This document shows positions 1 to 10,632 of a DNA stretch of 64,000 nucleotides, piece after piece (positions within the stretch are counted from its first letter, which is position 1; every line of letters begins with the position of its first letter). The stretch is from Pseudorasbora parva. Lineage: Eukaryota > Chordata > Actinopteri > Cypriniformes > Gobionidae. A program made the position numbers and the translations under genes. The DNA lies in assembly GCF_024679245.1 (NCBI RefSeq), contig NC_090191.1, forward strand, positions 4,915,004-4,979,003. Reading direction: 5' to 3'. Below the pieces are notes generated by a model. It was not told the origin of the DNA, did no database searches, and saw nothing but the letters and a program-made list of their open reading frames with translations.

Positions 1-836
1 CCCCGAAATCACCATATATGGAGTTATGACCTCTATGCATGACTATGCATGACCTCATCTGCATATCATTTGCATGCATATTCCCATCCACGTGACACCA
101 TGTTTTACACTGTCAAAGGTAAAAGACATCGAAAAATATTAGATACGGACTATAAATGCCATTTGTGCCTTGCACATTACATTGTTGAATATCATTCAAT
201 ATCCTTTTTATGTTTTGGAATAAATATATCAAAATAGCCATAAAACCATAAATAAATTGTGTTACTTTAGGCTAATTACAAAATATATAGTGAATTTTAA
301 ACACTTTAAATCGAACAAAATGTATGCAGTTTTGCTGATAATATCCCCAGATGAAAACTCGTTCTCTTCTTATTCAGCCATTGGCGTAATCCTCCAACAG
401 TGCCAGCAGTGCCATCAAGCATTACATACCTGGGTCACCGGAGGATTTATGTTTTTAACAAATAGACTGATCGTTAACACCATGACAAAATCACAGAATG
501 TATTTGTGGGGGAAAATGTGGGGATGGATTTTACTAGATGCATATAGCCTACAACAATCAGCACAAATAACACTGTTGGATTTAATATTGATGATAATGT
601 GGATATAACATATGAAATGGAGTGAAAATTAAATGTCATTAATTCTTATAATCTTTCTTCTCACATTTATTTTCTACAATCTAACTTCAGTTCACGATTT
701 AATTTCAGTTCATGACCTCACCATCTGTGTCGCCAATTCCCTTTGTCACCAGAATGTGTGTACGCGGGTTTTATAAATGAGACCCCAGGTATTTTGTAGG
801 ACATTGGTATGGACAGGATATCAATACCCCCTTTGT
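1..836. other. AT-rich spacer, no gene recognised
   Basis: Short open frames here have no recognisable domain, splice context or codon pattern. The stretch is AT-rich with no tandem structure. I see no RNA gene or promoter. Confidence 0.5.
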
Positions 837-1121
837 TAGCCTGACAAGCCAGACCCACATCAAGATGTTTGGTCTGGAAACTCACCATAGACAGGGCTCA
901 ATCCGAGGGGCGGATAAACGGTTGTCTTTCAAACTCCCTCTGCACGCGATAGGATAGCGCTACAACCAACCAGGGAAATGAAGGTGAAGCAGAGCTTGTT
1001 GATAGATTAAACATTCGCCGTATCCGGTCGGCTAAACTCAGAACACATCTTCCCTTTTTAAGAATGACTTCAGTGCCGTTCTTTGTCCTTTTCTCAGAGA
1101 AAAGCTTAACTCCAAGTCTTC
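837..1121 (-). repeat. Truncated copy of a TAGCCTGACAAG-ended element
   Basis: Starts TAGCCTGACAAGCCAGACCC and reads, in reverse, like the distal half of the elements at 28418-28967 and 61835-62354. Similarity stops near 1121, after the block containing AACTCCAAGTCTT. The other end of the element is absent, so this copy is truncated and its target duplication cannot be tested. Confidence 0.85.
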
Positions 1122-2217
1122 TAGAGTCGTGGTCAAAGTAGGGATGTCAGAAAATATCGATACACGTGAATATCGCAATATTATGTTTGGCAATACTGTA
1201 TCGATTCTCAAAAACACATTATCGATATTTATATATTTATTTATTTACATCCAAGATTCATGGCTTTGTGTTCGGTTTAAACCACAGACTGTATAACACC
1301 CAACTGCTTCCATAGACCCATGCCATTGTTTTGCCATTGGCTCGTGTTGTAGAACTCTAAGGTGTTCTACACTGACGTAACTTGGCATGAAATGGAACTA
1401 GTTTTATATGTCATCAATGTGGAATTTAATTTCAAAGAAAGGAAATGCCTCATGTTTGAGAGACTGTATAATGTGCTGATTGAACGTTTTACCAGTTTTA
1501 CAATAAAAAAGTGATACAGTGATAACTAGTTTGTGTCTGAAACATTTTTTAAGACCATGTCAGGTTTTTTTTTTTTTTTTGAGAAGATGCTATCAAACAT
1601 GTTGGCCTGCAAACACCCTTTTGCTGTCTTTTGTCTAATGTCTGGCGAGGAGAATGGCTCAATTAATACTACAATGTGCTCACTCAATGATCGTTTTTCA
1701 CCTTTGAGTGATTGAGACGTAATCCTCCTATTGTTATTTTTCTCAATTGTAGTTGTTCTTTTATTTTTTAAGGTGAGACACTACAGATGAATAAGGATTT
1801 TTTTTAAATTAGAAGATATCACTGCAAAACTTCTCGAGTTTATAACTGGCATAACCATAAGATTTTTTTTTTTTTACAAGTTTCGTGTAAATGTATGTTT
1901 TAATATGCAAATTAGGGTTTATATACTTAAGTATACTCTCATTTGCATACATTTCCAAAAACTAAATTTGGAAATTGGAAAGGTCCAGGTTTAAAATTCT
2001 TGGTTGTATTTGTTGACATATTAGATGAAAGGGCTTTTACAGATGGGATTCTGGATATCTTATTTTGGGCTTTAGTAAATTAGAGAATATTGGCAATAGC
2101 CTTAAAAATATATATTCTTTTTGTTTATTTTGTTGTTTAGAGTTAAAGGACATATTACTCAGGATATGAATGATATATCAACAAATCCCACGGTAAAAGA
2201 ATTCAGAATATAAGTAT
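1122..2217. other. Spacer with low-complexity tracts
   Basis: Contains a stretch with repeated ATCGATA-type words (1145-1240), poly-T tracts near 1565-1580 and 1863-1875, and general AT richness. Some of this resembles old interspersed repeat. No coding exon is supported. Confidence 0.45.
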
Positions 2218-2359
2218 AAGGGTGGTTTCACGTCTCTAGTTCGGTTAATTTGGTCCGAACCAAGGGCAAACAATTATACATTGTTGCATTTTTCAGCTTT
2301 TTTTGTTTCTTTTCACACCACACTGATTGCTTTGGTCCGAACCAGTTGAAACGAACCAA
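2218..2359. repeat. Fragment of a GGTCCGAACCA repeat
   Basis: The word TGGTCCGAACCA occurs twice (around 2250 and 2335), separated by a T-rich stretch, as in a short non-autonomous element. It abuts the terminal inverted repeat of the next element at 2360. Class not determined. Confidence 0.4.
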
Positions 2360-3191
2360 CCCTAGTGAAAAAAAAGTATACTTTATTGTATTTCAAATAT
2401 ATTCTCTTTTCCGATAATATATTAGAAATATACTTACAAAAAATGTACCATTTCTAAATATATAAAAAATATATTAGCATCATATTTCACAATACAACTT
2501 TTAACACACTTTAAAATAATTGTATTTTAGTATATTTTCTAAAAATATATTTTAGAAAAATATACTTTAAATGAAAGTTCAGTGTACTTTTGTAAAGTGT
2601 ACTTATTTGAACACTACTTTAAAATATATTTTTTATATATTTTTTAAACTTATGCTCAAAATTGTCATTGTTAACAATGCACTAAAAGCATATTTTAAAA
2701 ATACATAATTAATATCATTAAGCTGTATAAAAAGTTATAAATACTGTTTAAGGTTATTTATTCATGCTTAACTGTTCAAGCTTAAGCATGAATAAATAAG
2801 TGATAATAAATTATTATTATATAAATAAATTATTATATGGACTAAAAGCCCATTTTTAAATATATGCACTATAAGCCCTAATTTAGTTGTGATTTAAGTG
2901 TAAATATGTTTAATAAGTTTACACTGGCAAAGAAGAATCCAACAGCACACTTAAAATACAACGCAAGAAAATATGAGTTAAATAGTTGTTTCTTATCGGA
3001 ATTCAAATGTCTCTTCATTGATCTGTGACCAATCAGATTGTGTTGCTCAATGCCTGCAGCCAATCAGAGGCAGAGCTGCTGACGGTACTCGTCCTTATGA
3101 CGCTCACTTGCGGGAGGTTTGCAGCCTTGCAGGTGAAGTACAATGTTGCGTTACATTAATTATTTAATAAAACACTGAGAGCGGAAAGTAC

Positions 3192-3415
3192 ATGGCTCAT
3201 TCTTCGGACCAGTTCAATTACGCCACATCGCTGCCTGACCTTGATGGGGACGATAAACTGTTTTGGAATAAAGTCCTTCTGTTTGGAGGTAAGTTAATAT
3301 GTAATGTCACTAAACGTGAATAAAAAGTTGATTGAACATGAACCTGACCTTATCTCTTGTATATTCTGTTAACAGATTGCGTTCTTCACGAGTGCTGTCA
3401 ACTCCCTGATGATGT
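3192..3415 (+). CDS. Two gene-like exons of an unrecognised gene (partial)
   Basis: An ATG in reasonable context (AAGTACATGG) opens 32 codons (MAHSSDQFNY... to LLFG). These end at a consensus donor, G|GTAAGT, at 3288/3289 in phase 1. An 87-bp intron follows, ending in a T-rich stretch and AACAG at 3375. The second exon (3376-3415) continues in frame as DCVLHECCQLPDD, ending in phase 2 at GT|GTAAGC. A small exon at 11139-11167, with acceptor CGTTTCAG and donor ATG|GTAAGT, would continue the frame and stop after six residues. I do not recognise the protein. It could be the 5' end of a host gene, a short host gene, or exons captured by the surrounding TIR element. Splice quality and frame continuity support it; lack of known homology weakens it. 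Confidence 0.35.
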
Positions 3416-3860
3416 GTAAGCGGTCATCAGACACAAGTGTAATGAGCAGCTCACCAGAAAATTGAATATAGGCTAATGTGTAATTTATATTTATGTATAG
3501 AGATGGTCAGTGGAATTAGTTCAATTATATGTTTTCCAACATCTTTCAGTGTTAATTTAATGAAAAACATAGTAAGTTAATTTTGTTTAGCTTTGCTGAA
3601 ACCATGTGAAACCATTTATAAAAATCGCTGGGCTTGTTTAATGAAATGTCTCTTCATTAGTTATGTGTGTTAGATTTGATTCATTTATTGTAATGTCCTT
3701 GAAAACAAATGCTTTCAACATTGGGAAAGTAAGTCAGTAAGTAATTCATTAAAATGTAAGGTAGCACATTTAAAATACTGTATTGTGTGACATTATGTAA
3801 TTCAAAGTATATTGTACAATGTATAGCTAAGTAATAACACATTGTATTGTTATTGACTAC

Positions 3861-4899
3861 TGTTAGGGGTTAACAGCTTATGACCCAGGACCAGTAGTGA
3901 AGAAATGAAGACAGAGTCAGGATTCCAAATAAATAAAAGAAACATTTACTTAAGAATAGTTTGCAGTTTCAAAAGCAGAAGCCAGCTTCAAGTCTCACAA
4001 GGAGTTCGTAGGCCGCGCTCCCTCTCTCACCGTCTCGTTGCCTCGCCCTATCGCACATACAATTGTCCCATCAGTTATACCGTTTTCAAGGTCTTATCCA
4101 CGTCATTACTGCAATGTGGATGCTTCTGATTGGCTCAGAGACAATGCACAGTCATGGTAAATTTCCACTCGAGTCGGTTAATCTGATGCACGTTTCCACT
4201 GACGTGTCACATGTTGATGCTTTCACCCAGAATCAGGCCTGTAGTGACCTTCCAGATCTGGAGCAGGCGCCAGCTTGCCCAGAACAACAAGTCCACCCAT
4301 CTCTTAGGGTGCCCATTGTACACCATTCTGATCTGTAGCATAGAATATTGCGCACATACACAGATACACAGTCTCTCCAAGGTTGGAGCTGATTAAGCTC
4401 CGGTTCTAACCAGTTCTTACCAAAACATACTGATAACATGTGCTTTCCTTTAGTGAGAGGAACACACAATAGTGCAGGCAATATTCATCTTGAGTCTTTA
4501 GTGTTTCAGTAAAAGGAAATATAAAAGGAATAAAACATAATAAATTAAATGAAAGACAAATCCATATTCCATATCTGGAAGCCGGGCTAAGTGAGCAAAC
4601 GCTGTTACTGCACTCCTGACATGTTAGGGGTGTGTGATACCTCAAATCCAAACACACGACTTTGTTGCCAGTGTTTAGTGACACATCACACATCTCTAGG
4701 CCAGACCCTCAGTCACTCCTCAGAGACCAAATACACACTTTAGAAAACAAGAAACTAAAACAAAATCATAAATAACTGGATAGAATCATTATAATAATAC
4801 AGGATAAATATTGATTAAAGTTTTGATTATGAAGTTAATTAGGATATAAATATATACAGGTATATTGAAGCGGCAGTGGATTTCAAAATCCCCCCTTCA
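3861..4899. repeat. LTR-like element, copy 1 (TG...CA, 4-bp TSD)
   Basis: Begins TGTTAGGGGTTAAC and ends CCCCCTTCA, flanked on both sides by CTAC (3857-3860 and 4900-4903), as for a solo LTR with a 4-bp target duplication. A second, shorter copy lies at 16784-17496 inside an intron of the MADF gene. It is shared from CCAGTAGTGAAGAAATGAAG through to GAAGCGGCAGTGGATTTC. No internal retroviral coding sequence is present. Orientation is not settled. Confidence 0.6.
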
Positions 4900-5429
4900 C
4901 TACAAAGTGTATATTTTTAGTCATTTGAATGAGTCAAGGTAAATAAAATATACATTATATTCGAAGTATATTGTTTGTGTGTTCTGTTCGTGTATACTGG
5001 TAATTAATTTGTAATTTATTAAAACACAAATCAAGTATGCTATAACACAAAGTGTACTTATAATACAAATAAAGTGTACTATAACACGAATAAAATATAC
5101 TTATAATACAAATAAAATATACTTAGCACAAATAAAATATACTTATAATACAAATAAAGCACATTTAATATCACTAAGGATGTAATTAGTCCCTATACTT
5201 AAAGTGTACTAAGTATACTTAAAGTTGTTCCAATTTAGCACACAAAAGTATACTAAATACACTTAAAGTTGTGCTTTAACACAATTTAATTACAACTTAA
5301 ATATACTTAGTACAAAATTAGTTGTGTCAAAATAGCACACTTCAAGTTAACTAGTCATTAACACACTTCAAGTATACTGAAAATTAGTCTGGCCGTAAGT
5401 ATACTTAGTATACTTTTTTTTCACTAGGG

Positions 5430-5885
5430 TGGAGCTGGACTGGGATGGGGAATAATGCACAATAGAGACCCTGGTAATGTCTGATTGGGACGTCATCTTC
5501 TGGGATGCGATAAGGGCATATTTCCACTGTCCGCAGCTTTGCGGGGCTGAATCGGTTGACGGCTGGCATCATGTCATAAAAAGTAGATGCATTGAGATGA
5601 TGAGCTGAATAAAAACAAATTGGCAATTTGACGATATTTAACCGGCTACAGATTTACATGCTTATGGCCCGGTCTCCCGTCGTCACAGGCTTTGAAGCAT
5701 GTCAAAATCTAATACAAAGCTCTAAAAATAAATACATAAATAAAAATTCTGCTCCATTTTTCTTTTTAAAATCCCTTCACGAACACCCGCTGTAAGTCAC
5801 AAACCTGCTAGGCCTATAACCCATTAACGACGCTTGGTTCGATGATTGTTGCCAAGTCTGGAATAGGGTTGTATTTAGGCTACTA
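5430..5885. repeat. Interspersed repeat fragment, shared with 52.1-54.0 kb
   Basis: The run from GGAGCTGGACTGGGATGGGG to TGCCAAGTCTGGA matches 52100-52495 plus 53866-53970 with scattered differences. Here the two halves are contiguous, so this copy shows the uninterrupted state of the sequence that is split by a 1.25-kb insertion at 52568-53812. Family not identified. Confidence 0.7.
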
Positions 5886-6150
5886 GGTTGGAAATTTTCT
5901 TCTTGGAAAAATGATTTCCCAAAGAATTATTGGTTTCAGAAACAGCTTTATTCACATTAACCAACCAACAAAGCCGGACTGTTTTTTGCAAAAAAAGACA
6001 CTCCTGTTCCTTGGCCTGTCTGACATATATACTCCAGTAATCTTCCCAAAATGGTAGTTAACCTTTAGTTCTTTCTAGCTGTTCTTCTGGCTCACATATC
6101 ACCACCTTTCAGGTTCTCTTTCTGTCGATCATACACTTCTTGTATGTCTC

Positions 6151-6523
6151 TGTAATGAGGTTTGTGGCTCTTATATTTCTTGTGGGGAAGGAAGAAGGCG
6201 GGGTCGGTATGACTGGGACTAGAAACTTTTATTTTCACAATGCAACTGGTAAACATAAACACGCACAAGGGCGTAAAACTCTGTCTCTCAAAACTCTCAC
6301 ACCTCAGAAATTATTTCCTCTCTCAGGCTCAGGCTCAGGCTGTGTCTAGTCCCAGTCCAAACTCTCTCTCCCCCTCTCTCCTCACGCAGCGGCTTTTGTG
6401 CTGTCTCTCCACGCCAATTACTGCAATTAGACACAGGTGTTAATCATTTGCACTTGACCTACTTACTCCCCGCTCTGTCCCATACCTTCTCTCCCGCTAC
6501 AGACCTCGCGAAACCACGCCACA
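6151..6523 (-). repeat. 3' LTR of the gypsy element
   Basis: Starts TGTAATGAGGTTTGTGGC and ends CACGCCACA on the plus strand. It is the downstream LTR because the element is coded on the minus strand. It has a GGCTCA triplication and lacks a short CT-rich deletion seen in its partner. Confidence 0.92.
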
Positions 6524-6541
6524 TACCCCCACCGCCCGACT
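6524..6541 (-). promoter_or_regulatory. Polypurine tract of the gypsy element
   Basis: On the minus strand GGGCGGTGGGGGTA lies immediately before the 3' LTR. A purine-rich run at this place primes plus-strand DNA synthesis in LTR retroelements. Confidence 0.7.
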
Positions 6542-6584
6542 CAGGCCGGGGAGCCATCCGGCCTGCAACCGTATCTGGTACCTC

Positions 6585-7330
6585 CTTTTTGGTCTTGGGT
6601 CTCGGACAGGTCGCAACTGCCGCCGTCTTATCAATTTGGGGACGCACCTGTCCATGACCCAAGTGGAAGCCCAGATATCTTACTTCCACCCGCCCAATTG
6701 CACACTTCTTCGGGTTGGCCGTGAGCCCCGCTCTTCTCAGCGACTTCAGGACAGCCCGCAAGTGCTGCATATGCCGCTGCCAATCCGCACTGTAGATGAT
6801 GATGTCATCCAGATATGCGGCGGCATACGCAGCATGCGGCCGGAGAATTCTGTCCATCAGACGCTGGAAGGTCGCGGGAGCCCCGAACAAGCCGAACGGA
6901 AGTGTGACGAATTGGTGTAAACCGAACGGCGTGGTGAAAGCTGTTTTCTCTTTGGACATGGGAGACAAGGGGATCTGCCAATATCCCTTGGTTAAGTCAA
7001 GCATCAAATTTAGACACCGCGTTCACCTTACGATAGTCCACGCAGAACCGTACGGAGCCGTCCGTTTTAGGCACTAAAACTATCGGGCTCGCCCAGTCGC
7101 TGTTGGACTCTTCTATTACTCCCATATCGAGCATTGCTGCTAATTCCTCCTGCACCACTTTTTTTTGTGCTCAGGTAAACGGTACGGCCGGCTGCGAACT
7201 ACCACACCCGGCTCGGTCTCGACGTGGTGTTGAATGAGGTCCGTTCGACCCGGTAGGGGCGAGAACACGTCTGCAAACTCTGCTTGTAAGTGTTTCACGT
7301 CAGTGAGCTGCGAGGGTGAGAGGTGATCTC
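6585..7330 (-). pseudogene. Gypsy reverse transcriptase, broken
   Basis: The upstream part ends with the linker and first RT strand region (FADVFSPLPG, RSRPYRLPEHKKK), then shifts frame at an A-tract near 7160. Codons for VIEESNSDWASPIVLVPK and VRFCVDYRKVN follow in another frame down to about 7010. A small internal deletion then removes the segment before LDLTKGYWQIPL. The palm is otherwise well kept: FVTLPFGLFGAPATFQRLMD and the catalytic YLDD (coded at 6804-6815). The thumb ends at PKTKKE and is followed directly by pre-PPT sequence, so connection and RNase H domains are absent. The catalytic site is intact but the reading frame is not. Confidence 0.9.
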
Positions 7331-7433
7331 CCCCAGGGGCCAGCGCGATAGATTGCACTTTTTGGATCGCCTCTGGCCCGAGATCCTCCTCCCCACTCAC
7401 CACCGTCGCTAGCATCACTGCATCCGCCTCCAC

Positions 7434-9048
7434 CCACTTTTTTAACAGGTTGAGATGGTAAATATGACGTGCCCCGTCCCTATCCGACCGAATGACCTCA
7501 TAGTCGAGATCTCCCACTCGCCGTGTGACCACGAACGGCCCTTGCCACTTAGCTAGTAATTTAGAGCTCGAGGTAGGGAGTAATACAAGCACCTTCTCTC
7601 CCGGTGTAAATTTACGGAGCCTAGCGCCTCTGTTATATAGCTGTCTCTGTCTGTCCTGAGCCTGGAGCAAATTCTCCCGTGACAGCCGGCCCAAAGTGTG
7701 GAGTTTTGCTCTCAGCTCCAGGACATACTGAATTTCGTTCTTGCTCGCAGAAGGTCCGTCCTCCCAAGCTTCCCTAAGGACGTCCAGCACCCCCCGCGGC
7801 TGGCGCCCATAGAGCACCTCGAAGGGGGAAAACCCCGTGGAGGCTTGGGGGACCTCGCGGACAGCGAATAACGGGCTCTAGCCATTTATCCCAATTTTTG
7901 GCGTCCTCGTGCACAAACTTACGAATCATGGCTTTCAACGTGCGATTAAAGCGTTCCACCAGCCCGTCTGTTTGTGGGTGATAGACGCTGGTGCGAATCG
8001 ATTTAATGCCCAACAATTCGTAGAGTTCGCGGATTGTCCGTGACATAAACGCCGTGCCTTGATCGGTGAGAATTTCTTTCGGAATTCCCACCCGGGAGAT
8101 TAACGAGAACATCGCGCCCGCTACACTTTTCGCCGAAATAGTGCGGAGCGGAACTGCCTCGGGATATCGCGTTGCATAGTCCACCAGGACTAATGCAAAG
8201 CGATGTCCCCGTGCTGACCGCTCTAATGGCCCGATGAGGTCCATCCCAATTCGCGCGAAGGGGACCTCCATCAGTGGAAGGGGGCACAATGGTGCTTTTG
8301 GGGTGGCCGGTGGGTTCACCAACTGACATTCCCGACACGACGCACACCACCTGCGTACAGTCTCGTGAATGCCCGACCAAAAAAAACGGGCCATTAGATG
8401 GTTTAATGTTGCCGTTTGTCCTAAGTGCCAGGCCATTGGATTCACATGAGCCGCCTGGAAAAGCATTTCCCGGCGGCTTTTTGGTACTAACAACTGGGTT
8501 GTATCCTGTTTTGACTGGGCGTCTTGGGTCACCCGATACAACCGGTCTCTTATCACTGCAAAATGTGGATAGGTGAGCGGCCAGTCCGGATGGAGGAGGT
8601 GGCCGTCGATGGACCGGACTTGATTGAACGCGTTTTTGAGCGTCTCGTCCCGGGACTGCTCCAGGGGAAAGTCATCATGGTCCGAGAGAATGGGACCACT
8701 CAGACCACTCTGTTCCCCCTGAAGGTTTCCCGGAGGTCCCGAATCCACCTCCCCCACCTGCACCGTCGTCACCTTCCCTCCCCCCTTCTCCCAAGAGGCA
8801 TCCGTACACAAGTGTTCCAATAATTTATTAAACGCAGGCCAATTCCTTCCCAAAATTACCGGATGCCGGAGGTGCGGGTTAACTGCTACCTCTACACTAT
8901 GCGTTTGTCCCCGAAATTGAATATCCACGGGCACCAATGGATAGTTCACCACTTCCCCGTGCACACACCTCACCTTAACCATGCGGCTATTACCCAATGC
9001 CCTAGGATGGATCAGGCTTTGATGTATCGAGGTCTGGTTGCAACCTTA
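7434..9048 (-). pseudogene. Gypsy protease remnant and integrase
   Basis: The protease active-site DSG is interrupted: the serine position is a TAA stop (9046-9048), one base from a serine codon. Beyond it the frame runs 407 codons from 8997. It gives the rest of protease, then integrase with an HHCC finger (His184, His191, Cys218, Cys221), and a DD35E core with Asp253 in GMDLIGPL, Asp312 in LTDQGTAF and Glu348 in DGLVERFN. A frame break near 7870 moves the C-terminal part into the next frame, where a GPY/F-type module (KWQGPFVV...YEV) is visible at about 7460-7640. The integrase lies between protease and RT, unlike in most Ty3/gypsy elements. Confidence 0.92.
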
Positions 9049-10221
9049 ATCCACCAAAGCCTGATACGTACCCCCCTTGATACTCAGTGGTATCTGGTAC
9101 AGGCCAGCTTGATCGGGGGCGGCTTGTGGCGCATCGGGGACCCGGATCAGCGTCCCCACCTCCATAACGGGACACCGGTCAATGAAATGCCCTGGGTCCC
9201 CGCAGCGCCAACAAGCCGGCCCAGACTTCCCCGCCACCCTAGTGGCTGGAAGTAGGTCAGACAATTGGCGTGGAGAGAGAGGCTGGGATGCGGAAGCGGG
9301 GAGGTGGTCGGTGGCCCCGCCCCTAGGTGCTGGCCTGGGAGTGGCTGGAGTCTCGGCCGCGCCCCCCGTCCTTCAGCGTGGCGCTGGCCGGGGCGACAGC
9401 CCACCTCTGGACCTAGGAAGGGGGACAGGTTTAGAGAGGGGCGGGGTAGAGACAGGGGAAGAGAGAGAGAGAGAAGAGAGAGAGAGAGATGCCGCTGGTA
9501 AGGGCTCGCCGACCCCGCCGCACGCCACCATCTGGTCCTCCGCCAATTGGATGGCCTGATCCAGCGACGCCGGGCGGTGGCACTGGACCCACTGCGCGGT
9601 CTCCCGGGGAAGCCGCGCGACGAACTGCTCCAGTACCACTCGATCGATGACTTCCGCGACGTCGCTGTTGCCGGCCATCAGCCACTTGCGGCATGAGTCC
9701 CGGAGCTGTTGGGCGAAGATGAAGGGCCGACCGGACTCTTCGAGGGCCAGGGTCCGGAACCGCTGGCGATGTTGTTCCGGGGTCCGGCCGACCCGCTGGA
9801 GAATCGCCCGCCTCAGGTCTTTATAGTCCAGGAGATTCTGGACTGGCAGTTGGTGGGCGGCTACCTGCGCCTCTCCGGACAGCAGCGGCAGGAGCCGCAT
9901 TGGCCAGTCTGCCTTGGGCCATCCCCGGAGCTCGGCGGTCCGCTCAAAGAGATCCACGAAGGCCTCCGGATCATCTTGAGGCCCCATTTTGCTCAGTGGT
10001 ACGGCGGCCGCCGAGTCTGTGGTGCGGGAGGGGATGGCCCGAATCTCCCGGTCCATCCAGCTCCGGAACAGCTTGCGGTCTTCATGTTGGGCCTGGAGGA
10101 GCACCTCGAACCTCTTGTTCTGCTCCTCCCTTACGGCCCGCAGATCTTGGTGCGTTTCCTGATGAAGACCGGCGAGCCATTGTACCAGGTCCGCAAGTGG
10201 GGTTCTTGACGGGGTCTCCAT
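9049..10221 (-). pseudogene. Gypsy gag (SCAN-like capsid) with CCHC knuckle
   Basis: The ATG at 10221 follows the primer site closely and opens METPSRTPLADLVQWL. Residues 80-210 form a helical capsid-like region (DPEAFVDLFERTAELRGW, FRTLALEESGRPF, AEVIDRVVLEQF) of the kind related to vertebrate SCAN domains. A TGA at 9373-9375 interrupts the frame. The same frame then continues to a zinc knuckle, CWRCGDPGHFIDRC. The protein would assemble the particle and bind RNA. The nonsense codon and the loss of downstream frame make it a pseudogene copy. Confidence 0.88.
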
Positions 10222-10245
10222 AACGGCGGCGGGGTTCTTCTTCCC

Positions 10246-10263
10246 TCCCGGGTTTCGGCACCA
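10246..10263 (-). promoter_or_regulatory. Primer-binding site complementary to tRNA-Phe
   Basis: On the minus strand TGGTGCCGAAACCCGGGA lies one base after the 5' LTR. It is complementary to the 3' end of vertebrate tRNA-Phe(GAA), whose acceptor stem begins GCCGAAA. The tRNA match is from memory of that sequence. Confidence 0.8.
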
Positions 10264-10264
10264 G

Positions 10265-10627
10265 TGTAATGAGGTTTGTGGCTCTTATATTTCTTGTGGG
10301 GAAGGAAGAAGGCGGGGTCGGTATGACTGGGACTAGAAACTTTTATTTTCACAATGCAACTGGTAAACATAAACACGCACGAGGGCGTAAAACTCCGTCT
10401 CTCAAAACTCTCACAGCTCAGAAATTATTTCCTCTCTCAGGCTCAGGCTGTGTCTAGTCCCAGTCCAAACTCTCTCTCCTCCTCTCTCTTTTGTGCTGTC
10501 TCTCCACGCCAATTACTGCAATTAGACACAGGTGTTAATCATTTGCACTTGACCTACTTACTCCCAGCTCTGTCCCATACCTTCTCTCCCGCTATAGACC
10601 TCGCGAAACCACGCCCCCTCCGCCACA
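10265..10627 (-). repeat. 5' LTR of the gypsy element
   Basis: Starts TGTAATGAGG and ends CCTCCGCCACA, next to the GTCTC duplication. Compared with 6151-6523 it lacks a short CTCACGCAGCGG-type segment and has a few substitutions. Confidence 0.92.
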
Positions 10628-10632
10628 GTCTC

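Larger units (their letters stand above)
2360..5429. mobile_element. 3.07-kb element bounded by perfect 23-bp TIRs
   Basis: The left end at 2360-2382 reads CCCTAGTG, then eight A, then GTATACT. The right end at 5407-5429 is its exact reverse complement. Both subterminal zones (2383-2720 and about 5000-5406) are rich in AGTATACTT and TACTTAAAGTG words, as expected of one large non-autonomous DNA transposon. I see no transposase. The interior holds two gene-like exons (3192-3415) and an LTR-like insertion (3861-4899). I could not find a matching target duplication outside the ends, so two separate relatives flanking a host segment remain possible. Confidence 0.6.
6151..10627 (-). mobile_element. 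Ty3/gypsy LTR retrotransposon, Gmr1-like, defective
   Basis: Two LTRs (6151-6523 and 10265-10627) flank gag-pol on the minus strand, with GTCTC as target duplication (6146-6150 and 10628-10632). Domain order on the coding strand is gag, CCHC knuckle, protease, integrase with GPY/F tail, then reverse transcriptase. Integrase before RT is the arrangement known from the Gmr1 group of Ty3/gypsy elements rather than standard gypsy. RNase H is missing because the frame runs from the end of RT into the polypurine tract. Two in-frame stops, frame breaks and a deletion inside RT make it non-functional. The two LTRs differ by a handful of substitutions and a few small indels, so insertion was fairly recent. 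Confidence 0.92.

Noticed and set aside
9373..10221. Long plus-strand frames opposite gag (for example 9709-10209)
   Set aside because: The minus-strand frame has capsid-like and zinc-knuckle motifs in the right order behind the primer site; the plus-strand frames have none and exist because of high GC.
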